DNA of 27,767 nucleotides. Source: Methylopumilus sp003533095. GTDB taxonomy: Bacteria > Pseudomonadota > Gammaproteobacteria > Burkholderiales > Methylophilaceae. This document shows positions 17,563-26,900 of this stretch, one piece after another. The stretch covers positions 1 through 27,767 of the forward strand of contig CAXBPZ010000011.1 of assembly GCA_963977845.1 (NCBI GenBank). The letters are read 5' to 3'. The translations under genes and the position numbers were made by a program. Within the stretch, counting starts at the first letter, position 1; each line of letters opens with the position of its first letter. The notes beneath the pieces are model-generated. The model saw only the letters and a program-made list of their open reading frames with translations. It did no database searches and was not told the DNA's origin.

Positions 17563-20500
17563 GTGAATGACACATTAAAAAAGAAAGATCAACATCTAGC
17601 GATTGAAGCAACAAGACAGGCGCGATTCGAAAGTCTTTGTCCTATAGAGTTTCCAGAAGCCTTACCTGTTTCACAAAGAGTTCAAGAAATTAAAGACGCC
17701 ATTCAAAATCATCAGGTGGTGATTTTATGTGGCGAAACCGGCTCAGGTAAAACCACACAACTTCCTAAAATATGTCTTAGTCTAGGCCGTGGTATTAAAG
17801 GCCTCATCGGTCATACACAACCTAGACGCTTGGCAGCACGATCAGTGTCATCTCGCATTGCATCAGAACTTAAATCCCCCTTGGGTGATGCCGTGGGTTT
17901 TAAGATTCGATTCGCAGATAAAGTGTCTCAACAAACACTTATTAAAGTGATGACTGATGGTGTGCTTTTGGCAGAGACGCAAACAGACCCTGACTTTAAA
18001 CAATACGACACCATCATTATCGATGAGGCTCATGAGCGCAGTCTTAATATTGATTTTCTTTTAGGTTACTTAAAGCGACTCACTTCAAGGCGCCCTGATT
18101 TAAAAATTATTATTACCAGTGCGACCATTGATGTGGAAAGTTTTTCAAAACACTTTAACAATGCGCCTATTATTGAAGTGTCAGGTCGTACTTACCCTGT
18201 TGAAATTCGTTATCGACCTTTGGAAGTTAAAGATGAAGATGATCAAGAAGAAAAAATTGAGGAAGCTATTCTTGATGTGGTAAAAGATTTTTCAAAAGTC
18301 GGAGGTGACACTTTAGTCTTTTTACCAGGTGAGAGAGAAATACGAGATATCGCTGAATTTCTAAAAAATAAATTACCACCGCATTACGAAGTGCTCCCTC
18401 TTTTTTCAAGACTATCCAATGAAGAGCAACAAAAAATATTTAAGAGTTCAAATGGACGCCGTATTATTTTATCCACCAATGTGGCTGAAACCTCTTTAAC
18501 CGTTCCTGGCATTAAATATGTTATTGATCCAGGTATTGCTAGAGTCAATCGTTATAGTCCGAGAAGTAAAGTGGAGCAGTTGCAGATTGAAAAGATTTCT
18601 CAAGCGTCAGCTAAGCAACGCAGTGGTCGATGCGGGCGGGTATCCGATGGTATTTGTGTGCGTCTTTATTCTGAAGATGATTTTAATGCGAGACCCTTAT
18701 TTTTAGATCCTGAAATATATCGGTCCTCTTTAGCTTCTGTGATTTTAAAAATGGCATCACTTCATTTAGGTGATGTTTCACAATTTCCTTTTATACAGTC
18801 CCCCAGCCGAAGATTCATTCAAGATGGCTATTTATTATTGCAAGAATTAGGTGCTGTGAATGATCAATATGAGTTAACACCAATCGGTCGAGATCTATCT
18901 AAACTTCCAATGGACCCTCGATTAGGTCGGATGCTACTTCAAGCTAAAAAAGAAAATGCACTGTCTGAACTTTTAATCATTGTGAGTGCATTAAGTATTC
19001 AAGATCCAAGAGAACGGCCTTTGGATAAAAAAGCAGAAAGTGAAGCCGCACAAATTCGTTTCTTTGATGAGAAATCTGATTTTGTTTCTTATTTAAAACT
19101 TTGGGACTTTTTTGATGAAGCGATTAAAAAGAAAACTTCACAAAATAATTTAAGAAAACTTTGTCATGCACATTTTTTGTCTTACCTTAGGATGCGTGAG
19201 TGGCGAGATTTACATGAGCAAATTCGAGATCTCATTTTAGATATGAATTTTAAAATCAATGAGAAGCCTGCTCATTATGCCCAAATTCACCGATCGATAT
19301 TAGCTGGGCTTCTAGGCAATATCGGGATCAAAGCGTTAGAAGATGATTCATATGTTGGTGCGCGTAATATTCAATTTCATTTATCTCCCGGATCCAATAT
19401 AAAAAGAAGAAAGTCGAAGTGGGTGATGGCAGCCGATTTAGTGGATACCACTAAACTTTATGCAAGAACGGTAGCTGAAATCGATGTGGAATGGATTGAG
19501 TCTTTAAGTTTACATTTAGTGGAGCATCACCATACCGATCCTTATTGGGATACGAAATTATCAAGAGTTAATGCGCATGAAAGAATTACACTTTATGGAC
19601 TTACCATTGTGCCAAAACGCAATGTACATTTTGGGCCGATTAACCCTGAAATTGCGCGTGAAATATTTATTAGGCAGGGCTTAGTGTCAGGAGGTTATGT
19701 CTCAAAAGGACTTTTTTGGAAACATAACCAAGACCTTATTGAAGAAGTTGAGCTTTTAGAACATAAAGCAAGACGTCTTGATGTGTTAGTGAATGAAGAA
19801 GATCTCTTTGAGTTTTATGATAAAAAAATTCCGCAAGGCATTATTAACGGTGATGGATTTGAGGATTGGCGTCGTGAAGTAGAATTAAAAGATCCTAAAG
19901 CTTTATTTCTTACGAAAGAGCTTTTAATGAAACGCGATGCAAACGAGATTACTGAGATTCAGTATCCTGAAACTCTAAATATTGAAGGTGTCATCATACC
20001 GTTGAAATATCGTTTTGAACCCGGCCATCCCGATGATGGGGTCACAGCAGTGATCTCTGAAATTGATTTTCATCAGCTTGATTTAAATATCCTACAGTGG
20101 TTAGTACCCGGCATGATCCGTGAAAAATTGAATTGTATTTTTAAGTCTTTACCAAAACATATTCGAACACAGCTTCTTCCCCTAACGGATACTGTCACAG
20201 AATTCTTAACTCAATATAAAACGCAAGAGCATTTATTTCAGTCAATTAGCCAATTTATTTTAAAGAAAACCAAAGAGCCATATCTTATTGATGAAGCAAA
20301 TATCGAAAGCTTACCTCGACATTGCTTTATGAATATTGAAGTGAGAAATCAAAAAAATGAGCTTGTATCCCAAGGTCGCGATTTGAATCTTCTTAAAGGC
20401 TCAATCAAGCCTCAAGTGCATGTTAAAAAAAATGAAAAAACAAATGCGGTTGAGCGGTTTAATTTAAAACGATGGGATTTTGATGAACTACCTTACGACA

Positions 20501-21324
20501 TCCTTTTAAATACGCATCAAAAAGAATATAAAGGTTTTATAGGGCTATCTGATGAAGAGGAATCCGTATCTATTCGTGTCTTTGTATCGGAAGAGGAAGC
20601 TATAGCATCCCATCGACAAGGCGTCTTAAGATTATTAAGTTTTGAATTAAAGCCACAATTAAAACAACTTGAAAAAGATTTAAATAAGCTCAAAGAAGCT
20701 CAGCTTTTTTTAAGAGACGTCATTGAGCCTGAAGAATTAAGAGGTGATGTGATCGAAATGGTTTTAGATTCAGCTTTGAATGTTGAAAATATCATGCCAA
20801 GGACATCAAGTGATTTTATTGCACTCATTAAACGCATTAAAAATGTACTACCTCAAACCATGAAGGCCATGTTGGATACCATTCATCTGAGTGCGAGTTA
20901 TTATCATCAACTTAAAGAATTATTAAAAACTTTAAGCCCTATACAAAAAAGATCGGAATCTCTTTTTGTGAATCGCATGAATTTTTTAATCCATAATGAA
21001 TTTATTTTAACGACACCCTCAAATATATTTTCATATTTACCAAGATATTTAAAAGCGCTGATCATCCGCATTGAAAAATACCCTACAAGAATAGATAAAG
21101 ATGCATCATCACAAAAGGAGATAGATCGTATTCATCAGTTACTCGATGCGCGTCTTAAACCTTACACATCTAAAAAAATGACACCACCTCAAGCCTTAAA
21201 AGATTTTCAATGGCAGATTGAAGAGCTGCACGTATCTTTATTTGCCCAAGAATTAAAAACAGCCTATCCGGTATCGCTTAAACGATTAGAAAAAGCACTC
21301 GAGGATATTCCATATTACGTATGA
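17563..21324 (+). CDS. hrpA: ATP-dependent RNA helicase HrpA (DEAH box)
   Basis: Cytoplasmic DEAH/RHA helicase; in E. coli it acts in mRNA processing and in rescue of collided ribosomes. Motifs in order: Walker A GETGSGKTT at 57-65, motif Ia TQPRRLAARSV (85-95), DEAH at 154-157 (DEAHERSLNIDF), SAT at 186-188, TNVAETSLTVPG, and motif VI QRSGRCGR at 352-359. The winged-helix and ratchet regions follow, then the long C-terminal domain (DUF3418-type) from about residue 700 that distinguishes HrpA from shorter HrpB. Its 1253 residues compare with 1300 in E. coli. The start is GTG at 17563: the in-frame codon two positions before it is a stop (17557-17559), so no earlier start is possible. No strong ribosome binding site is seen; it may rely on coupling to the preceding gene. 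Its stop overlaps the next start (ATGA). Confidence 0.95.
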   Translation: MNDTLKKKDQHLAIEATRQARFESLCPIEFPEALPVSQRVQEIKDAIQNHQVVILCGETGSGKTTQLPKICLSLGRGIKGLIGHTQPRRLAARSVSSRIASELKSPLGDAVGFKIRFADKVSQQTLIKVMTDGVLLAETQTDPDFKQYDTIIIDEAHERSLNIDFLLGYLKRLTSRRPDLKIIITSATIDVESFSKHFNNAPIIEVSGRTYPVEIRYRPLEVKDEDDQEEKIEEAILDVVKDFSKVGGDTLVFLPGEREIRDIAEFLKNKLPPHYEVLPLFSRLSNEEQQKIFKSSNGRRIILSTNVAETSLTVPGIKYVIDPGIARVNRYSPRSKVEQLQIEKISQASAKQRSGRCGRVSDGICVRLYSEDDFNARPLFLDPEIYRSSLASVILKMASLHLGDVSQFPFIQSPSRRFIQDGYLLLQELGAVNDQYELTPIGRDLSKLPMDPRLGRMLLQAKKENALSELLIIVSALSIQDPRERPLDKKAESEAAQIRFFDEKSDFVSYLKLWDFFDEAIKKKTSQNNLRKLCHAHFLSYLRMREWRDLHEQIRDLILDMNFKINEKPAHYAQIHRSILAGLLGNIGIKALEDDSYVGARNIQFHLSPGSNIKRRKSKWVMAADLVDTTKLYARTVAEIDVEWIESLSLHLVEHHHTDPYWDTKLSRVNAHERITLYGLTIVPKRNVHFGPINPEIAREIFIRQGLVSGGYVSKGLFWKHNQDLIEEVELLEHKARRLDVLVNEEDLFEFYDKKIPQGIINGDGFEDWRREVELKDPKALFLTKELLMKRDANEITEIQYPETLNIEGVIIPLKYRFEPGHPDDGVTAVISEIDFHQLDLNILQWLVPGMIREKLNCIFKSLPKHIRTQLLPLTDTVTEFLTQYKTQEHLFQSISQFILKKTKEPYLIDEANIESLPRHCFMNIEVRNQKNELVSQGRDLNLLKGSIKPQVHVKKNEKTNAVERFNLKRWDFDELPYDILLNTHQKEYKGFIGLSDEEESVSIRVFVSEEEAIASHRQGVLRLLSFELKPQLKQLEKDLNKLKEAQLFLRDVIEPEELRGDVIEMVLDSALNVENIMPRTSSDFIALIKRIKNVLPQTMKAMLDTIHLSASYYHQLKELLKTLSPIQKRSESLFVNRMNFLIHNEFILTTPSNIFSYLPRYLKALIIRIEKYPTRIDKDASSQKEIDRIHQLLDARLKPYTSKKMTPPQALKDFQWQIEELHVSLFAQELKTAYPVSLKRLEKALEDIPYYV

Positions 21325-22115
21325 GAGATTTATTTAAAAAAATATTTCGTGAAGAAATGACTGATGATGATATCAGTATTGATGTCAGCGAGTCAGACGG
21401 TGTTCGTTCCCTTCATTTTGCATCCCATGCTATACAAAGTTCGATGCGCTTAAAAAAACCTTTTCATTTGGAGCTTACCTATACAAGGGCCATGATGATG
21501 TTTCTTCTCTTTCATGCGCACCCTCGTAAAATTTTATTGATTGGTTTGGGTGGAGCATCTATTCCTAAATTTATTCATAAATTTTTACCTGATATGAAAT
21601 CGATTACAGTTGAAATTCATCGAAAAGTGATCAGCGTTGCGCATCAGATGTTTCATCTACCCCCTAATGACAAATCTTTAAAAGTGATTCATGGTGATGG
21701 TATTTCTTATATGAAGGAACATACCCAATCTACCGATGTGCTCATGATTGACGCCTTTGATCCAGATGGCATTCCTCGAAATTTTAGGAGCCTTTCTTTT
21801 TTTGATATATGTAAGGCAACGCTCCGTCAAAATGGTATTTTTGTGATGAATATATGGGCGAGTGACCCCCATTATGATCTTTATATTGATCGCATGCGTC
21901 GGGTGTTTGAAGGCCTAATTTTAGTGATTCCCACGGGTAAGCCTGGCAATCAAATTGTTTTAGGTTTTAATGATGTACCTTATGAGCTTGATGTGAAAAC
22001 ATTACGAACAAAAGCTAAATCACTCGAAAAAACTTATGGGCTTGAATTTTTAGCATTCTTTAATCAGTTAATACTTCATAATCATCAAAGATCAAATACA
22101 CTTCAATTCGATTAA
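21321..22115 (+). CDS. Spermidine-synthase-like methyltransferase-fold protein
   Basis: A Rossmann-fold protein of 264 residues related to spermidine synthases. Visible are the nucleotide loop LIGLGGASIPKF (73-84), the acidic ribose-binding VEIH (97-100), HGDG (124-127) and MIDAFDPDG (142-150). True spermidine synthases carry GGGDGG at the loop and DSTDP at the active site; here these are GLGGAS and DAFDP. The N-terminal beta-hairpin with its DGxxQ and YHE residues is also not clearly recognisable. It therefore belongs to the 'spermidine synthase-like' group commonly found in proteobacteria, and may not make polyamines. The start codon overlaps the hrpA stop by 4 bases, implying coupled translation. 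rlmL starts 23 bases after its end. Confidence 0.75.
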   Translation: MRDLFKKIFREEMTDDDISIDVSESDGVRSLHFASHAIQSSMRLKKPFHLELTYTRAMMMFLLFHAHPRKILLIGLGGASIPKFIHKFLPDMKSITVEIHRKVISVAHQMFHLPPNDKSLKVIHGDGISYMKEHTQSTDVLMIDAFDPDGIPRNFRSLSFFDICKATLRQNGIFVMNIWASDPHYDLYIDRMRRVFEGLILVIPTGKPGNQIVLGFNDVPYELDVKTLRTKAKSLEKTYGLEFLAFFNQLILHNHQRSNTLQFD

Positions 22116-22138
22116 TAATTTTTTAAAGGTTAAGACAT

Positions 22139-23290
22139 TTGAATTTTCAATTTTTTGCAACTTGCCCACGCGGACTAGAAGCGTTATTAGTCGACGAGCT
22201 CTCAAAACAACAAGCACATAAAATTACTGCGACGGACGGTGGCGTTTCTTTTGAAGGCAATTTGGAGACGATGTATCGCGTGAATTTGCATAGCAGAATT
22301 GCGACGCGCATATTATCTCGCGTCAGCCATGGCAATTATCTTACTGAAGAAGATATCTACAAAGCGACGTTTAAACTTAATTGGCCTTCATGGTTTAAAG
22401 TGAGTCAGACCATTCGCGTTAAAGTGACAGGTGTGAAGTGCCCTTTAAAGAGTTTAGATTTTGTGACACTCCGTATTAAAGATGCGGTGTGCGATCGCTT
22501 TCGAGAAGAGGGAGCACTAAGACCTTCGGTGAGTGTCAGAGACCCTGATGTTCGCATTCATGCTTATCTCACTCAAAATCAATACCAACTTTATTTAGAT
22601 ACTTCAGGTGCACCTCTATATCAAAGAGGCTTTCGCGATGTGAGCGTGATAGCGCCTTTACGTGAAAATTTAGCCGCAGGGATTATTATGTTATCTAGTT
22701 GGCAACCTGGTAAACCATTCTTAGATCCCATGTGTGGCAGTGGGACTTTTCTTATTGAAGCTGCCATGATGGCCGTTAATCAACCACCAGGTTTGAAGCG
22801 TACATTTGGTTTTCAAAAACTTAAATTCTTTGATGAAAAGCTTTGGAAAAAAATTGAAGCCGAAGCACTTCAACATATGAAGCCTATCCAATTTTTAGAG
22901 ATCTTTGGCTCAGATATAGATTTAAGAGCAGTTAGAGTTGCACGTCATAATTTAAAAGTGGCAGGTTTAGAAGAGGTTGCAAAAGTCATGCAAAGTGATT
23001 TTATAAAACTTGAACCTCCTGCATCAGAGGGTGTACTTGTGACTAACCCCCCTTATGGCCAACGCATAGGCGAAGATGAAGATTTAAAAGAAGTGTATCC
23101 CGTTTGGGCGAAACACATGAAAGCATCTTTTGGGGGTTGGGATACTTATTTTTTAACCGCCGATCTTGAAATGCCAAAAGATATGCGTTTGAAACCTTCA
23201 AAAAAAACCCCGTTATTTAACGGGGCATTAGAGTGTCGTTTATTCGAAATTAAAATGGTGGCAGGTAGTAACCGAAAACCTAAAGTCTAA
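22139..23290 (+). CDS. rlmL: 23S rRNA (guanine-N2) methyltransferase, RlmL-type (THUMP + UPF0020)
   Basis: A SAM-dependent RNA methyltransferase equivalent to the N-terminal half of E. coli RlmKL, which makes m2G2445 in 23S rRNA. Residues 1-60 form the N-terminal ferredoxin-like part (FFATCPRGLEALLVDEL is the family's hallmark start), about 65-160 the THUMP domain (VKVTGVKCPLKSLDFVTLRI; RDPDVRIHAYL), and 165-375 the methyltransferase: DPMCGSGTFLIEA at 196-208 is motif I and NPPYGQR at 303-309 the catalytic motif. Its 383 residues match the stand-alone YpsC/RlmL class; no RlmK domain follows. The TTG at 22139 is the start, giving the expected MNFQFFATCPRG, with aaagg about 9 bases upstream. 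The stop overlaps the convergent tpx stop by 4 bases. Its last codons contain the tpx terminator. Confidence 0.92.
   Translation: MNFQFFATCPRGLEALLVDELSKQQAHKITATDGGVSFEGNLETMYRVNLHSRIATRILSRVSHGNYLTEEDIYKATFKLNWPSWFKVSQTIRVKVTGVKCPLKSLDFVTLRIKDAVCDRFREEGALRPSVSVRDPDVRIHAYLTQNQYQLYLDTSGAPLYQRGFRDVSVIAPLRENLAAGIIMLSSWQPGKPFLDPMCGSGTFLIEAAMMAVNQPPGLKRTFGFQKLKFFDEKLWKKIEAEALQHMKPIQFLEIFGSDIDLRAVRVARHNLKVAGLEEVAKVMQSDFIKLEPPASEGVLVTNPPYGQRIGEDEDLKEVYPVWAKHMKASFGGWDTYFLTADLEMPKDMRLKPSKKTPLFNGALECRLFEIKMVAGSNRKPKV
23200..23225 (-). terminator. Intrinsic terminator for tpx, embedded in the 3' end of rlmL
   Basis: Read on the minus strand, CCCCGTT (complement of 23225-23219), loop AAAT, AACGGGG (complement of 23214-23208) and then eight T's (complement of 23207-23200) make a textbook GC-rich terminator. 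It lies about 60 bases past the tpx stop codon and wholly within the coding sequence of rlmL on the other strand. Confidence 0.75.
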
Positions 23291-23784
23291 AGAACGTTTA
23301 ACGCAGCTTCGTAGTTGGGTTCTTCGGTAATTTCAGCTACAAGTTCACTATGAAGTACTTCATTATTTTCATTCAATACAATCACAGCGCGTGAAGTGAG
23401 TCCAGCGAGGCTTGAGTCTTCAATCGATACACCAAAGTCAGTGGCGAATTTTTTCGTGTTTCGGAATGTTGAAAGCGTCTGCACGTTTTCAATTTTTTCG
23501 GCACCACAAAAACGATTCTGTGCAAAAGGTAAATCCGCTGAGATACATAACACGACGGTGTTATTAAGTTTAGCCGCGGCTTCATTAAATTTTCTGACAG
23601 AAGTCGCACAAGTCGGTGTGTCCACACTTGGGAATATATTTAATACTTTACGTTTACCCGCAAAATGGCTCAAATTTACGTCAGCACGTGTTTTGTCTGC
23701 AAGACTAAAGTCAGGTGCTTTTTGTCCTTTGCTTAAAAATTGACCACCAATTTTGACTGGGCCGCCTTTAAGAGTCACTGCCAT
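23287..23784 (-). CDS. tpx: Thiol peroxidase (Tpx, atypical 2-Cys peroxiredoxin)
   Basis: Reduces hydrogen and organic peroxides using thioredoxin. Numbered from the chosen start, the peroxidatic cysteine is C59 in VDTPTCATSVRKFN and the resolving cysteine is C93 in LPFAQNRFCGAE, the spacing of E. coli Tpx (C61, C95). AGKRKVLNIFPS and TLSTFRN are further family marks. The ATG at 23784 is preferred over that at 23793, because AAGGA lies 9 bases before it and would directly abut the earlier one; the protein is then 165 residues, as is usual (E. coli 168). It is monocistronic, divergent from dnaE, and its stop codon overlaps that of rlmL by 4 bases. I see no clear OxyR-type site in the 128 bases before dnaE. 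Confidence 0.95.
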   Translation of the reverse strand: MAVTLKGGPVKIGGQFLSKGQKAPDFSLADKTRADVNLSHFAGKRKVLNIFPSVDTPTCATSVRKFNEAAAKLNNTVVLCISADLPFAQNRFCGAEKIENVQTLSTFRNTKKFATDFGVSIEDSSLAGLTSRAVIVLNENNEVLHSELVAEITEEPNYEAALNVL

Positions 23785-23876
23785 GATGTACATTCCTTAA
23801 AAATTGAGTAATAGTTGACAATATACATCAGTTATTTTTTTAATGGTAGATCAAGTACTTTTTTTGTGGGGAGGCC

Positions 23877-23906
23877 TTAAGTTTTAAGCTGTTCATCCTT
23901 TAAAAT
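23877..23906 (+). promoter_or_regulatory. Possible dnaE promoter with very short or no leader
   Basis: TAAAAT at 23901-23906 resembles a -10 box, with TTAAGT (23877-23882) 18 bases before it as a weak -35. Transcription would then begin at or beside the dnaE ATG (23913), and no Shine-Dalgarno lies in front of that ATG. The match is modest and AT-rich sequence yields such strings by chance. Confidence 0.25.
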
Positions 23907-23912
23907 AGATCT

Positions 23913-26900
23913 ATGTCTGAAGCCCATCCCGTCTCATTTGTTCATTTAAGATGCCATAGCGAATATTCCATCACCGATGGGATTGTGCGCATTGATGACT
24001 ATGTGGAAAAAGCCTCTTCAGAAAATATGCCAGCATTGGCACTCACCGATTTAAATAATGTATTTGGACTCGTTAAATTTTATAAGGCAGCGCGTGACAA
24101 AGGTATTAAACCCATTTTGGGCGCAGACCTTTGGATTGAAAACGAAATAAATCGTGACCAACCATACCGAATCTTAGCACTCTGTCAAAATGAAAAAGGT
24201 TATCTAGCACTTTCTGAAATTCTTACACGCGCTTATTTAGAGAATCAGTATCGAGGCCGTGCCGAGGTTAAAAAATCTTGGTTATTAGACAAAAATGAAG
24301 GCTTGATTATTCTCTCAGGTGGCATGATGGGTGATGTCGGTCAAGCCATCCTTCAAGAGCAAAAAGATATTGCGATGAATGCTTTAAAAGATTGGGCGGT
24401 TCATTTTAAGCATCGTTTTTATATCGAAATCCAGCGTGTAGCTGAGGGGGAAGATAAAAAAAATGAAACACGTTTTATCAACCAATCTTTAATATTAGCT
24501 CAAACGCTAGAAATTCCGGTCGTTGCAACTCAACCCATTCAGTTTATGGATTCTGAAGATTACCGTGCGCATGAAGCAAGAACCTGTATCGCCGAAGGCT
24601 ACATCATGGCGGATAGCCGTCGACCTAAATTATTTTCACATGAACAGTATTTTAAAAACGAAGCTGAGATGGTGAATTTATTTAGCGACATTCCAGAGGC
24701 TTTACAAAATTCTGTTGAGATTGCAAAACGTTGTAATTTTGAATTTACGTTAGGCAAAAATTATTTGCCTGATTTCCCAACACCCAATCAAGAAAAGCTC
24801 GAAGACTTTTTAATTTCGGAATCTAAAAAAGGATTGGAAGTTCGCTTACAAGAACTTTTTCCCGATGAAGCCAAACGTAATGAAGTGAGACGTGTTTACG
24901 ATGAGCGTATCCTTTTTGAAACTTCGATTATCAACCAGATGGGTTTTGCAGGTTACTTCTTAATCGTCGCCGACTTTATTAACTGGGCTAAAAATAATCA
25001 TGTGCCTGTAGGCCCTGGTCGTGGATCAGGTGCAGGATCATTGGTGGCCTATAGTTTAGGTATTACCGATTTAGACCCTATTCGATATCAACTTCTTTTT
25101 GAGCGTTTCTTAAATCCTGATCGTGTCTCTATGCCAGACTTCGATATCGACTTTTGCCAAGAAGGACGTGATCGCGTGATTGATTACGTTAAACAAAAAT
25201 ATGGTGCAGGTTCTGTGTCACAAATTGTGACCTTCGGTACGATGGCAGCTCGTGCTGTTATTCGAGATGTAGGGCGTGTCCTTGATTTGCCTTTTAATTT
25301 TGTCGATGGCATCGCGAAATTAATTCCTATGGAATTAGGTATCACTTTAGAAGATGCATTAAACAAAGAGCCGCAGTTACAAGATCGCTATAACAAAGAG
25401 GAGGAAGTGAAAGAGCTTTTTGATTTGGCATTAAGGTTAGAAGGTATTGTGCGTAACGTAGGCATGCATGCGGGCGGTGTGTTAATCGCCCCCGGAAAAA
25501 TTTCAAACTTCACACCGATTTATTGCCAAGCGAATGGCGAAAGTTTAGTGAGCCAATTTGATAAAGATGATATCGAAGCCTTAGGTTTAGTGAAGTTCGA
25601 CTTCTTAGGATTACGTACACTCACTATTTTGGCGATGGCATTGAAGAATGCGAACGCTTTAAGACACAATGACAATCTACCTCCGCTCGATTTAAATCAT
25701 TTACCGCTTGATGATAAAACGGTGTTTCAACTTTTAAAGAATGCGAATACGACGGCCGTTTTCCAGCTTGAATCTCGCGGTATGAAAGACATGTTAAAGC
25801 AAGCAAAGCCCGATTGCTTTGAAGATATCGTGGCATTGGTTGCCCTTTATCGTCCAGGTCCTATGGATTTGATCCCAGATTTCTGTAAACGTAAGCACGG
25901 ACAACAACGCATTCAATATCCGCACCCATCGACTGAAAGTATTCTAAAAGAAACATACGGTATTGCGGTCTATCAAGAGCAGGTGATGCAAATTGCGCAA
26001 GCGGTCGCAGGCTATTCATTAGGTGCTGCTGATTTACTTCGTCGTGCGATGGGAAAAAAGAAAGTCGAGGAGATGGATGCGCAACGTGAAGTTTTTGTGG
26101 AAGGTTCTTTAAAAAATGGACTCTCGCAAAGACAAGCGCGTGAACTTTTTGATTTGCTTGAAAAATTTGCAGGATATGGCTTTAATAAATCCCATGCCGC
26201 AGCGTATGCGATGGTGGCTTATCAAACTGCGTACTTAAAAACACATTATCCCGCAGCGTTCTTAGCAGCTTCGATGTCGGCTGATATGAATAATACCGAC
26301 AACATTCAAATCTTCTTTGAAGATTGCAAACCGAATGGCGTGGAATTATTGCCACCTGATATTAATCAAAGTGGTTTCGAATTTATTCCGACGAATACCA
26401 CACAAGTCTTATATGGATTAGGTGCGATCAAAGGCACAGGCTTAGCTGCGATCGAACTCATTTTAGAGTCACGTCAAAAACTAGGCCCCTTTAAAAACTT
26501 ATTTGATTTTTGTGCGCGTCTTGATTTAAGAAAAGTAAATCGACGAGTCATAGAGTCTCTCATCCGAGGTGGCGCATTTGATAGTTTAGAATCTAATCGT
26601 GCAGCCCTTTTAGCCAGTGTGAATTTAGCGATTACGGCAGCAGAGCAGGGCAAAGCCAATAAGGCGCAAAATAGTTTATTTGGCGAAGAACAAACGCAAA
26701 AAATAGAGATGGTGAAAATAGATCCTTGGACGCCCCAACAAAAGTTACAAGAAGAAAAAGCGGCACTCGGATTCTATTTTAGCGGTCATCCATTCACCTT
26801 CTTTGAAAAGCGTGTCAGACCTTTTATCAAAACAAGTATCCGAGAATTAAAACCCCAAGAACAACCTTATTTAATCGCAGGGGTTATTGTGGCGATTCGA

